A DNA stretch of 64,000 bases from Cryptomeria japonica. Taxonomy: Eukaryota; Streptophyta; Pinopsida; Cupressales; Cupressaceae. This document shows positions 1 to 11,520 of this stretch, one piece after another; within the stretch, counting starts at the first letter, position 1, and each line of letters opens with the position of its first letter. A program made the translations under genes and the position numbers. Location: the NCBI RefSeq assembly GCF_030272615.1, contig NC_081414.1:823419896-823483895 (forward strand), read 5' to 3'. The notes below the pieces were generated by a model, which saw only the letters and a list, made by a program, of their open reading frames with translations, made no database searches and was not told the origin of the DNA.

Positions 1-26
1 TAGTTAAACCCTTTTCCAAGATTCAA

Positions 27-38
27 GCTCTGATACCA
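27..38 (-). promoter_or_regulatory. Primer binding site of inner element
   Basis: The reverse complement is TGGTATCAGAGC, the standard plant initiator-Met tRNA primer site. It lies two bases from the LTR edge at 41. Its position to the left of the LTR shows that this LTR is the 5' LTR of a minus-strand element whose body continues to the left of the window. Confidence 0.85.
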
Positions 39-40
39 AT

Positions 41-1149
41 TGTTAGTCAGTACTTCAAAACATTTCTTCAATAATAACTTAACTGTTATGCATAAACCAA
101 ATAGTGCAATAACATAACGTAAAGTTAAAATAAATAGATAACAATCATACATGATTCACTCCATAACACATATGTTTTGGTTACGCAGAAACTCTTGGTT
201 AGAGAGAAAAACTGTGGTGGGGATGGCACCCACAACTTCACTACTGCAATAGTAAAGATGCTCGGTTAGAGCTACATTTTAGCTATTTCTGATAGCTTAC
301 CTTGTTAGGAGTGTTAAGATCTGTTAGATCTACCTTGTTAAAGGATTTCACAACACTTAATCTAAATGTTGCACCTGGTTAGAGGCTTTACAATGTATAG
401 ACTTGATTAGAGTCTTTTACCCTGTTAAAGGTTTCTCTTTCAACTTCACAATATTACAATAAAATCATTACAAATATCTGCAACTTTACATCTGAAATGT
501 TATAGCAGATTCTATGTGCTTAGAATAAGATTACCTTTCTTATAGCATACCTCAGTAACCCATATAGTAACTCGGTAAACCCTTATGTTTACTCTGTTCT
601 TCGACTATTCTCTAAAAACCTTCTTGGTGACCTCTGTGTCTCTGTAATAGTCTTCTCATACTCATATATACATACATAACTCGTGCTATATAAATAGATC
701 TCTTATGACGGTGATCCAATTCCTTGCTTCGATCTTACAAACATGATTTATTGAATGAATAACCAAACAAATAATTTCATTGGTCAAATGACCTCAAAAT
801 CATACACAATCTTCTGGTGCAATTTCCAATGTGATAATGGTTAGATGTGCCTCGATCTTGTAACACGTTTTCATATGCATGTCTAGGTTCAATGTATCTG
901 GTAACACGTTTCACTTAGTGTATGTCAACTCGGTGTGTCATCTTTACTGCTTGGTAGACATAAAAAGATACTCAGTAGACAGCTCGGTGTATACTGCATT
1001 CTGTGACTGCTTTCCTTCTGTAACCGACTAGACTGTGCATACCGACTTCTCTATGTATACCGACTGCATGATTTGGTAGTGCTAACCAACTAGAATATAT
1101 AGTATGACTTTGAATATAAAAATTAATGGCAATTTGATAAGTAGTAACA
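41..1149 (-). repeat. LTR of inner element (subfamily A), 5' LTR
   Basis: Starts TGTTAG and ends GTAACA on the plus strand, the inverted TG/CA ends of the family. It is shorter than its relatives (1,109 against about 1,175 bp) because about 40 bases just inside the left edge are missing. By eye it is much closer to the LTR at 58694-59844 than to those at 5611 and 56362: the two share distinctive variants such as ACATTTCTTCAATAATAAC and AGATGCTCGG. Confidence 0.85.
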
Positions 1150-1154
1150 GTATC
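1150..1154. other. Target-site duplication of inner element (right side)
   Basis: GTATC directly follows the LTR end. The sequence flanking the other inner-type LTR at 58689-58693 is ATATC, one mismatch. ORF2 coding sequence resumes immediately after it, at the same codon region where ORF2 stops at 58693. Confidence 0.6.
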
Positions 1155-3683
1155 TACATTTGACAACACTATTGGTTTTGACAAATCTAATTTGAAACTA
1201 TACTTTTTCATTTTCTTTTCTTTACCTTTCACCAGTTGAACTAATACAATGGCTTGGGAGGTTTGTTGACTCTTGGTAGGTTGCTCGGTAGAGGCAACAC
1301 TTTTGTCAATTTCTTGAACCTCTGATGTAGCCTTCAGTGAATCCTTGCTTGGGGTCTCAGTTGTAACATTTTCAGTGCTAGAAGGAGCTTGAGAAGCAGC
1401 TTATCCTTCTATAGACTTGTGACCCTCTGTTCCTTGTTCAGTATCCTGAGGAGCCTCAGTTGAAATAGGCTAAGTGATTAGAGGATAGGGCTGAACTTGT
1501 TCCAAAATTGACTCACTGGATGCCAATTTGGCATATGCATTCCCTTCTATCATTTCCTGTTCTAGTGCCTCAGTATCCATGATATCCTCATCAATTTGTA
1601 TAGTGTTAGCAGGGTCTTGCTCGGTGATATCAAGATCTTGCTCGGTGACATCAACTATTTCAACTTCAGCTTGCTCACTAGCATTCTTGATTCGAAATAT
1701 TTCCTGCCACTTTTCTTTGGTCTCATTCTCTACATCCAAATAAAGGCCATTCATCAATTTTAAGGCTCTTTGCTTGACTAGGATGTTTTTGTGGTAGTTT
1801 TTCACATGTTCAGTGATCTCATCTACCGAAATGTCTGGAAAGAGATGTACCAGATTTCTTTCTCTCATCTGCTTTTCCGTGTCCATGGCATATGTCCACC
1901 TGTTATCAATATGCAAATACAATTCTTTTGGAAGAGAATTAGTTACTTCCAATGGGACCAATTGGAATTTCAAAAGAGTGTAGATTACAGCTTCTTCAAT
2001 TTGTCTCTTTTCTGCATCATTTCTAGATTCATACTTAACATGTCTAAATGATCCAAATCCACCATATTGCTTTAGATTAGCAGAAAAATTATCAACACTG
2101 TGTACATCTTCCTTTTTACTCTTGACAATCTGAAATTTACTTTTGTCTTCAAATTCGGTGTCACTAGACTCTTTTGTCAAAATGAGTCTCCGAGTACATT
2201 TCTTATAAGTTTTTGTTACCTTTGGTGTGGCAACATTCTTTGGTTTCTTACTTAGTGATGGTGTAGATGATCTTGTGTTTGGGCACTTTACTAAAGGAGT
2301 CAGTGATACCTTTGATGTATCTTGTTTCTTCCTTTCCAAAACTTTCCCTTTAGGCAACTCAGTGCTCAATGTAATAGCTGCCTCGTGGGCTTCAGATTCC
2401 TCCTCGGTGATGACTAGAGTGCCCTTGATAGGTGTGGAGGAAGAACCTTCTCCAAATTTCTCTATTAATGCCTTGAAAATTTTTGTTGCTTTCCTTGTAG
2501 CCTTGGGTACTACAATGCTCATCTTAACTTTCTCTTTAACTTCTTCAAATGTACCCTATCTCAGCTTGGTAGCATGCCTTGGTAATGTAAGAAAAGAATC
2601 TATCTGATGTTGTGTGATGTCAAAATCAATCTCATAACCCATAGGTGGCAAAGATTGAGTTCTTGGTTCTATAGCATTGACATAGTAGTAGTCGGTGTCC
2701 ACTTCAAAGCATATGTCATCCTTGTATTTCTCCATTAACTTGGGTGGAATTCTATACCCATTATGCATCTTTTCTTGAAACTTGCTAAATTAATCATCAA
2801 TAATATCATTGAAGTTATTACCTAGCTTTTTGATGAAGTCATTGATTTGATGGGTGATTGGTCGGTGTAGCTCCCAAACTACATTACCGACTGATGGAAA
2901 GAATTTCTCAAAATAGAAAAACATGCATACCAAAAGTGATCCAAACTTCAGTGTGTTAGCTGAGTTGTTCTTCTTTGGCTTCCTTATGGTGTTTAGATTC
3001 TCAAATAGGTTTTTGAGCAATACTTCGCATAGATCAATTTTCATTCCTTTCTTCACAATTTTATATGCTAAATCGACTTCTGCACAGGGTACACTATTTT
3101 CCCTTGCCGATTGAAAGAAACAATAACCTATTACTCTAATGGCAAACTTTAGCTTTGCATCTATGACATTGTTCAATTTCAGTCCTCTGCAATCAGATTC
3201 AACTCCAGTTAAAGTGATCAATTCCTTTTGTGATATCATTTTCTAAGCTCGGGCATGATCAAAAATAGGGTAACCAATGATCAAATGAATAATTTCCTTG
3301 GTGATTTTGAATGGTTGCTCCTCTAACCACATGAAATCATCATGAACTTTGCTCAGAACAAACTTGACCCATTGGGGTTTGAATACACGAGGATAGGTTA
3401 GGGTTTCGGTCAATCCCTTGATTTTAATGTGTTCATACTTGCTATCTAATTTCCCATCGGTACACAATTCATCATATGTGTACTTGATCTCAACATGACC
3501 TAGTTCCTCAACATGACACTTAGTGAAGAATCTGACATCCTCAACTAGTAAAACTCTATCCAGAATGAGTGAAAATGCAGCTTTATCATCCGGTTTAGAT
3601 GCAACTTTGGGAGTTAGAGAGTATTTCAGTGAGGGCTTTTCAATGATCTCAACAACAACGGGCTTCTGGATCTTAGGTGCCAT
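1155..3683 (-). pseudogene. ORF2 of outer element, N-terminal three quarters, unknown function
   Basis: A single reading frame begins with ATG at 3683 (MAPKIQ) and runs to 1155 with no frameshift, broken only by nonsense codons near 3243, 2787, 2553, 1470 and 1402. It aligns without visible gaps to the intact-frame copy at 60250-63633. Visible parts in order: a conserved globular N-terminal region (about residues 1-380, containing VFKPQWVKFVL and a KITKEIIH motif), a Lys/Ser/Thr-rich linker, a second globular part with LYLHIDNRW, an acidic stretch with repeated TEQD, then a Ser/Thr/Glu low-complexity region. The last 250 or so residues are missing because the inner LTR interrupts the gene. 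I recognise no enzyme motif. An envelope-like or capsid-accessory role is possible but unsupported. Confidence 0.7.
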
Positions 3684-4195
3684 TGCAGATTTCGGATAAA
3701 TATTAACAAAAGATCCTTAGGGTTTGAAGACTTTTAAATGGCAGACGCTTTCACTTAGCAAATATAAAACTGATATTCACAACTAATATAATCGGTAAAC
3801 TAGCTTGACAATGTGTTGTGATTGATGTTAATACCTTGAATTTCGCTTCTGAGGAGGTTTGATCGCCTTTGAATCACTTTTCTCTGCTTTCTTGAAAACT
3901 TGGTAAGTGTAAAATGACCACGCAAAAGCTTTAAGTACACAATATACCTTATCGGGCTTCGTGGAGTTAGGTCAGAAAACATTAAATGCACTTGGTACCA
4001 CTTCCTTTTTATGCTTTTACCGAGTAACCAGATTTCTTGTATTTACCGGCTAGACAGGCTTCCAAAATACTTGATAAAATTTCAAATTTCCTAATTTATC
4101 TTTAGTTATGCAGATTTTGAATTAAGTACATGATAAAATAGGAACTGTTAAGATTTAACCTTTGAGAGAATGCAGTCCTTTCATACCTTCATTAA
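3684..4195 (-). other. Spacer between ORF1 and ORF2
   Basis: About 510 bp separating the ORF1 stop from the ORF2 start. It is AT-rich, and no further reading frame or polymerase motif was seen. In autonomous copia elements protease, integrase and reverse transcriptase would follow gag; here that whole section is absent. Confidence 0.6.
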
Positions 4196-5548
4196 TTAAT
4201 TTGGAATAGGTGCACCTAACTCGGTAGATAAGGTGCTTTCTTCATTTGACACAATTTCCTTCTTTTTCCAAATCATCTGTAATTTGCCTTTTATTTCCTC
4301 AGTGTCTCCTCTAGGTTGATCTTTGCAATCTCTAGCCAAGTGTCCAACTTTGTGACAATGAAAACATGCCATACCAGGATTTCTCCATGATCTTCGGTTA
4401 TTCATTCCAAACCTTATAAAGCAGTTGGCACTTATATGTCCATATCTTCCATAGCATTCGCACCATATCCTTGTATTGTAATCCCATGGTACTACATAAT
4501 ACTATCAGTTAGGATCTGTGTGAGTTTGGTAGCCTCTAGTATTTGCTCAATGTGCAGACCACATATAGTTCTTTTGCTTAAACCAACACTTCTCAGTACT
4601 ATATCCATATCTATTGCAGTTTTTATAAAACCCTTTGAATTTTTCCTTCTGATAATTGCTAGCAGACTTTGTTCTGCATTGGTTAGATGTGTGACCATAT
4701 TTATTGCAATTGTGACAAGAACCATTAGACCTAGTGACATTCAGTTGCTAACCTTTTCTGATTTGGCACATGTTAGCAGTATGTCCTTGTTTTCCACAGT
4801 AGTTGCAAATAGGCTTCTTTCCTTTGATTCTCTTCTTGTTTCCAGCTTGCTTTCATGATTCTCCTCTCTTGGTAGTGTGGATTCCCTTCTCGGTAGAGTC
4901 TTTTCCTTTGTAACCGAGTCTTGCAACTTTGTTGGGTCTTTTTGTATTAAGTTGCTCATCCAACATCTTTGATGCTTCATAACTCTTTTTCAGTGTTTCT
5001 TTGGATTTCTTCTTTGTTTCAAGTTCATCGGTCAATCTTGATACTTCAAGTTTCAATGCTTGATTCTCATCATCTTTCATATTTGCTTCATGATGTGCAT
5101 AACCCAATTGATCTGACAGATTTTGTTGAATCCTAGTCAACCTTATGACTTCATCATTCTTTTCAGATACTAATGCTTTAAGCTATTGTTTTTCTCTTTC
5201 TAGATCTCTTACTTTATCCTTGGTTGTCCTCAATGCGTCAAGATTTTTAGTCATCTATGTGCTGAAATGTTCATGTCCTCTTTTCATTGCTTTTAGCTGA
5301 TCAGTCAGTTCTTTGTTCTTTTCCTTCAGTTCTCCAATCATCTCTTCAGTCTCTTCAGATATACTATTCTCAGATGATGTCTCAATTTGTTCTACTAACT
5401 CTTGAGAGTCCTATAAATCATTAGATAATCTTCTTCTAACTTTCAAAGATTTTTGCATTTGTCTTTGCATGTCTGCAATCACTTGATTAGCATGATCCAA
5501 TTAATTTTGAAGATTCACAATTCTCCGAGATTGTCTGCACCCTTCCAT
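4196..5548 (-). pseudogene. ORF1, gag-like protein with coiled coil and five CCHC knuckles
   Basis: One frame runs from the ATG at 5548 (MEGCRQSRRIV) to a stop at 4196, about 450 codons, interrupted by roughly eight nonsense codons but no frameshift that I could find. The first 230 residues are Glu/Lys/Leu-rich heptad-like sequence typical of a coiled coil. Then follow zinc knuckles of the C-x2-C-x4-H-x4-C type: CNYCGKQGHTANMC, CHNCNKYGHTSNQC, a degenerate NCNRYGYSTEKC that has lost its first Cys and its His, CECYGRYGHISANC and CFHCHKVGHLARDC. Retroviral and retrotransposon gag nucleocapsids carry one or two such knuckles for RNA binding, so five is unusual. It lies directly downstream of the primer binding site, the gag position. 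The inferred role is packaging of element RNA. Confidence 0.75.
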
Positions 5549-5596
5549 TGATAAGATCTTTCTCTTTAGGCTGTTAAATCCTTTTCCAAGATTGAA

Positions 5597-5608
5597 GCTC
5601 TGATACCA
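5597..5608 (-). promoter_or_regulatory. Primer binding site of outer element
   Basis: Reverse complement TGGTATCAGAGC, identical to the site at 27-38 and two bases from the LTR edge at 5611. It places the 5' LTR at 5611-6788 and fixes the element on the minus strand. Confidence 0.9.
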
Positions 5609-5610
5609 AT

Positions 5611-6788
5611 TGTTAGGCCCAATATGGAAAGCTAATGTACTGAGAGGGGAGGGGTGAATCAGTACTTCAAATCCTTTGTTCAACAATAAATTTACTGTTT
5701 TGCATAAACCAAAAACTGCCGTAACATAACATAAAGCTAAAACAAATAAATAACAATCATACATGATTCACTCCATAACACATATAATTTGGTTACGTAG
5801 AAACTCTTGGTTAGAGAGAAAAACTGCGGTGGGGATGGCACCCACAACTTCACTACTGCAATAATAAAGGTTGCTTGGTTAGAGCTACATGTTTAGCTAT
5901 TTCTGATAGCTTACCGTGTTAGGAGTATAAAGATCGTTAGATCTACCTTGCTAAAGGATTTTACAACACTTATTCTAAATGTTGCACCTGGTTAAAGGCT
6001 TTACAATTTATAGACTTTGTTAGAGTCTTTTACCCTGTTAAAGGTTTCTCTTACAAATCAAAATATTCCAATAAAATCTTTACAAATATCTACAACTTCA
6101 CATCTAAAATGTTATAGTAGATTCTATGTGCTCAAAATGATATTACCTTGCTTATAACATACCTTGGTAATCCATAGATTAACTCAGTAAACCCTTCTAT
6201 TTACTCTATTCCTTGACTGTTCTCTGAAATCCTTCTTGGTGACCTCTATGTCTCTGACAGTCACAATACTCAGTGCTTCCTTATCTATCACATATGTCTT
6301 CCTTCATATATCTCTATTTTTTCATATTTTTATCCTTAATCCATGTTGTATAAATAGATCTCTTATGTCGGTGATCTATTCATTTCTTTGATCTTCTAAA
6401 CATGATTTATCAAATGAATAACCATACAAAACATTTCATTGGATAGATGACCTCAAGATCATACAAAATCTTTAAGTGTAATTTCCAATGTGATAACAGT
6501 TCTTTGTTCCTTGATCTTTGTAACATGTTTCCCATATGTGTCTAGGTTCAATGAATCTGGTAACACGTTTCACTCAGTGTGTGTTAACTCGGTATATCAT
6601 TTTTGTTGCTCGGTAGACATAGAGTATTACTTGGTAAACAACTCAGTGTATACTAGGCTCTGTGACTACTTTCTTCTATAACCGACTGCTCTGTGCATAC
6701 CGACTAAATATTTCGGTAATAGTAACCGACTAGAGTATATAGAATGACTTTCGACATAAAACTAATGGCAACTTAGTAAGTAGTAACA
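5611..6788 (-). repeat. LTR of outer element (subfamily B), 5' LTR
   Basis: 1,178 bp, starting TGTTAGGCCC and ending AGTAGTAACA on the plus strand. Shared subfamily variants such as TTGTTCAACAATAAATTTACTG and AAAGGTTGC tie it to the LTR at 56362-57536. The motif TATAAATAGATC near 6349 (plus orientation) is AT-rich, but I do not assign a promoter from it. Confidence 0.9.
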
Positions 6789-6793
6789 CTTCT
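6789..6793. other. Target-site duplication of outer element (right side)
   Basis: CTTCT follows the LTR. CTGCT precedes the matching subfamily-B LTR at 56357-56361. The uninterrupted repeat at 55466-55482 reads CTGCT followed by TTCCTCAATATC, exactly the sequence that continues here after the duplication. Confidence 0.6.
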
Positions 6794-7130
6794 TTCCTCA
6801 ATATCTTTTGTTGATGGAATTACTATCTTCGATGAGTCTTTTCTATATCAATGAGACATCATTGGTTCTCATCGATATTATTTGAAACCGGATATCTTAA
6901 TAGAATGCTATTACACCTGCTTGATGAATTGTGGGCTACCATGGTATTGATGAGTCTCTTGAAGTTTACTAATCTTTCATCCCTTAATATCAACTTATCT
7001 TATCATCTTTATCTTCATTTCATTCTCTGTCTGGAAATAATTGGACGGAATATGTTTAACACAAATTGACAAGTCTTTGTCCTGATCCAATTCTGCCACT
7101 ACTCGATTCCTCTCATCATCAAACTCGGGT
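6794..7130 (+). repeat. Fragment of the ~890-bp tandem repeat
   Basis: Matches the units at 54776-56361 and 22433-23117: TTCCTCAATATC, ACTATCTTCGATGA, CTCTTGAAGTTTA, then GACAAGTCTTTGTCC, in the same order and spacing. This is the target DNA into which the outer element inserted. Confidence 0.75.
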
Positions 7131-7204
7131 ATATGCACAAAGTTGTGGTACGAAAAAGGTGCCACACTTCAAAAAAAATGAAAAATGCCTTATAATATGC
7201 GCGC

Positions 7205-8067
7205 ACTATAGGGCATGTGCCTTATAGTGCGTGCACCAGCTTGGATCATGGGTCAAGGGTCCCATATAACCATTTTTTAGTGTAGCTCATTTGGCTAGCG
7301 CCAAATATAGCACTAGCCAAATAACTTCCATTGAAATTTTTTAACCTTTGATAAATTTATACTTTATACCCTATAATCTATACTCTATACTCTATAGTTT
7401 GATAGCCACTACCATAAAAATTAAACCATTTCAAACTATAACAAATACCCTAGATCGTATGACCAAATATGCTAAATCTTCGACCCTATACAATAACCAT
7501 AGACCCTACAACCCAATATGCTAAACCATATGAGGTCGTTATGGGTTGTATGGTATCCTAAGGGGTCATATGGTGTCCTATGACCCCTTAGGACACCATA
7601 TTGTGTCTGCCTTATAGGATTGGTGTGCCAAGCCTAAGGCTTGGCACACCAAGCCTATAAGGTGCATGCCCTATAGTGCGTGCCCCTTATAAGGCATGTA
7701 CCTTATGAGAGAATGTGGGCTTTGATCATGAGTCAAGGGTCCCATATAACCATTTTTTAGTGTAGCTCATTTGGCTAGCACCAAATGACTTCCATTGAAA
7801 TTTTTTAACCTTTGATAAATTTATACTTTATACCCTATAATCTATACTCTATACTCTATAGTTTGATAGCCACTACCATAAAAATTAAACCATTTCAAAC
7901 CTATAACAAATAGCCTAGATCATATGACCAAATATGCTAAATCCTCAATCCTATACAATAACCATAGACCCTACAACCCAATATGCTAAACCATATGAGA
8001 TCGTTATGGGTTGTATGGTATCCTAAAGGGTCATATGGTGTCCTATGACCCCTTAGGACACCATATT
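7205..8067. repeat. Direct duplication of ~0.4 kb at the satellite edge
   Basis: The sequence from GGTCAAGGGTCCCATATAAC (7250) through CCTACAACCCAATATGC and into the first satellite motifs (to about 7603) recurs from 7730 to 8067, offset about 480 bp. Between the copies lie several short palindromes built on GGCATGTGCC and TATAGTGCG. The satellite motif first appears at the right end of each copy, so this may be its point of origin. Confidence 0.75.
7622..7650. repeat. Perfect hairpin, 14-bp arms
   Basis: GGTGTGCCAAGCCT is followed, after a single A, by its exact reverse complement. Confidence 0.85.
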
Positions 8068-9539
8068 ACCCCCTAGGACACCATATGACCCCTTAGGACA
8101 TAATGTGAACCCTAACGACATGTAAGGGGTTAAATGGTATCCTAAGGGGTCAGAGGACATTGTATGACCCATTAGGAGACCATATGACCCCTTAGGACAC
8201 CATATGACCCATAACAACACTATATGGTGTTCTAAGGGGTCACATGGTGTCCTAAGGGTCATATGGTGTCCTATGACCCCTTAGGACACCATATGACCAA
8301 TAACGACACTATATGGTGTTCTAAGGGGTCACATGGTGTCCTAAGGGGTCATATGGTATCCAAAGGGGTCATAGGACACTATATAACCTGTTACGACACC
8401 ATATGACCCCTTAGGAAACAATATGGTGTTGTTATGGGTTGTATGGTGTCCTAAGGGGTCACAGGACACCATATGACCCCTTAGGACACCATACGACCAA
8501 TAACGACACCATATTGTTCCCTAAGGGGTCATATGGTGTCCTAAGGGGTCATATGGTGTTGTAACAGGTCATATAGTGTCTTCTGACCCCTTACGATACC
8601 ATATAACCCCTTACATGTCGTTAGGGTTCACAATGTGTCCTAAGGGGTCATATGGTGTCCTATGACCCCTTAGGATACCATATGACTCCTTAGGACACAA
8701 TATGGTGTCGTAATGGGTTGTATGATGTTCTTAGGGGTCATATGGTATCCTATGGGGCCATAGGACACCATATGACCCCTTAGGTGTCGTTAGGGATCAT
8801 ATTGTGTCCTAATGGGTCATATGGTGTATTATGACCCCTTAAGACACCATATGACCCCTTAGGACACCATACAACCCATAATGACACCATATGGTGTCCT
8901 AAGGGGTCATAGGACACCATATGACCCCTTACGACACAATGTGAACCCTAATGACATGTAAGGGGTTATATGGTATCCTGAGGGGTCATAGGACACTATA
9001 TGACCCGTTAGGACACCATATGATCCCTTAGGACACCATATGACACCTTAGGACACAATATGGTGTTGTTATGGGTCATATGGTATCATAAGGGGTCATA
9101 TGGTATCTTATGACCCCTTAGCACACCATATGACCCCTTAGGACACAATATGTTATGGGTCGTATGGTATCCTAAGGGGTCATATGGTGTCCTATGACCC
9201 CTTAGGAATCCATATGACCCCTTAGGAGACAATATGGTGTCGTTATGCATCCTATGACCCCTTAGGACACCATATGGCCCCATAGGACACTATATGGTGT
9301 TCTAAGGGCTCACACGGTGTCGTATGGGGTCATATGGTGTCGTATCTTAGGACATAATATGGTGTCGTTATGGGTCGTATGGTGTCCTAAGGGGTCATAT
9401 GGTGTCCTACAGGGTCATAGGACACCATATGACCCCTTAGGACATAATAAGGTGGCATTATGGGTCGTATGGTGTCCTAAGGGGTCATATGGTGTCCTAT
9501 GGGGCCATACAACACCATATGACTCCTTAGGTGTCGTGA

Positions 9540-11520
9540 GGGATCATATTGTGTCTTAACAGGTTATATGGTGTGTTATGCCCCTTAAGACACCATATGA
9601 CCCCTTAGGACACCATACGACCCATAATGACACCATATGGTGTCCCAAGGGGTCATATAGTGTCCTAAGGGGTAATAGGACACCATATGACCCCAAGGAC
9701 ACAATGTGAACCCTAATGACATGTAAGGGGTTATATGGTATCCTAAGGGGTCGTAGGACACTATATGACCTATTATAACATTATATGACCTCTTAGGACA
9801 CCATATGACCCCTTAGGACACAATATGGTGTCGTTATGGGTCGTATGGTGTCCTAAGGGGTCATATGGTGCCTTATGACCCCTTAAGAATTCATATGACC
9901 CCTTAGGACACAATATGATGTTGTTATGTGGCGTATGGTGTCCTAAGGGGTCATATGGTGTCCTATGGGGCCATAGGACACCATATGACCCCTTAGGTGT
10001 CATTACGGATCATATTGTGTCTTAACAAGTCATATGCTGCGTTATTACCCCTTAAGACATCATATGACCCCTTAGGACACCATATGACCCATAATGACAC
10101 CATGTGGTGTCTTCAGGGGTCATATAGTGTCCTAAGGGGTCATAGGACACCATATGACACCTTAGGACACAATGGGAACCCTAATGACATGTAAGGGGTT
10201 ATATGGTATCCTAAGGAGTCCTAGGACACCATATGACCCCTTAGGACACCATATGACCCCTTAGGACACAATATGGTGTCGTTATGGGTCATATAGTGTC
10301 TTAAGGGGTCATATGGTGTCCTATGACCCTTTAGAACACCATATAACCCCTTAGGACACAATAAGGTGTCGTTATGGGTCGTATGGTATCCTAAGGGGTC
10401 ATATGGTGTCGTTATGGGTCGTATGGTATCCTAAGGGGTCATATGGTGTCGTTATGGGTCGTATGGTATCCTAAGGGGTCATATGGTGTCCTATGAGGCC
10501 ATAAGAGACCATATGACCCATTAGGTGTCATTAAGGATCATATTGTGTCTTAACGGGTCATATGGTGTGTTATGACCCCTTAAGACACCATATGACCCCT
10601 TAGGACACCATACAACCCATAATGACACCATATGGTGTCATAAGGGGTCATATAGTGTCATAAGGGGTCATAGGACACCATATGACCCCTTAGGACACAA
10701 TGTGAACTCTAAAGACATGTAAGGGGTTATATCATATCATAAGGCATCATAGGACACTATATGACCTGTTACAACATTATATGACCCCTTAGAAAACCAG
10801 ATGACCCCTTATGACACAATATGGTGTCGTTATGGGTCGTATGGTATCCTAAGGGGTCATATGGTGTCCTATGACCCCTTAGAAATTCATATGACCCCTT
10901 AGGACACAATATGATGTCGTTATGGGTCAAATGGTGTCCTAAGGGGTCATGTGGTGTCCTATGGGGCCATAGGACACCATATGACTCCTTAGGTGTCGTT
11001 ACAGATCATATTGTGTCTTAACAACTCATATGGTGTGTTATTACCCCTTAAGACATCATATGACCCCTTAGGACACAATATGACCCATAATGACACCATA
11101 TGGTGTCCTAAGGGGTCATATAGTGTCCTAAGGGATCATAGGACACTATATGACCCCTTAGGAAACAATGGGAACTCTAACGACATGCAAGGGGTTATAT
11201 GGTATTGTAAGGGGTCATAGGACACTATATGACCCATTAGGACACCATATGACCTCTTAGGACACTATATGACCCATAACAACACTATATGGTGTTCTAA
11301 GGGGTCACATGGTGTCATAGGGGGTCATATGGTATCCTATGACCCCTTAGGACACCATATGACCCCTTAGGACATAATATGGTGTCGTTATGGGTAGTAT
11401 CGTGTCATAAGGGGTCATATGGTGTCCTATGACCCCTTAGGACACAATATGGTGTTGTTACGGGTCGTATGGTGTGCTAAGGAGTCATATGGTGTCCTAT
11501 GGGGCCATAGGACACCATAT
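9540..11520. repeat. Two ~990-bp higher-order copies within the satellite
   Basis: Marker motifs at 9540 and 10008 recur at 10530 and 10998, both offset 990 bp, and the sequence between them aligns in order, including the AATGTGAACC and GACATGTAAGGGG variants. This suggests a relatively recent duplication of a 990-bp segment. Confidence 0.65.
10381..10498. repeat. Three near-identical 40-bp dimers
   Basis: GTATGGTATCCTAAGGGGTC followed by ATATGGTGTCGTTATGGGTC is repeated three times with almost no change. This is the clearest display of the 20-bp monomer and 40-bp dimer. Confidence 0.9.

Larger units (their letters stand above)
1..6788 (-). mobile_element. Right half of a nested two-ORF LTR retrotransposon composite
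   Basis: On the minus strand this stretch reads: outer 5' LTR (6788-5611), primer binding site, ORF1, ORF2, then at 1150 the body breaks off against the LTR of a second, inner element of the same family, whose own primer binding site lies at 27-38. ORF2 is cut within its coding sequence by the inner LTR, so the inner element inserted into the outer one. The rest of ORF2 is not next to it here, but a matching C-terminal piece sits at 57899-58693. No protease, integrase, reverse transcriptase or RNase H motif was seen in the minus-strand frames. Many nonsense codons show that the copy is dead. Confidence 0.8.

Noticed and set aside
1528-2607. Plus-strand frames opposite ORF2
   Set aside because: Shadows of the minus-strand ORF2; rich in Ser and Val by complement, and not continuous.
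2790-3683. ORF2 as a captured host gene of known function
   Set aside because: No host family was recognised with confidence; the resemblance to generic plant transposon-associated domains is only an impression and was not used as a call.
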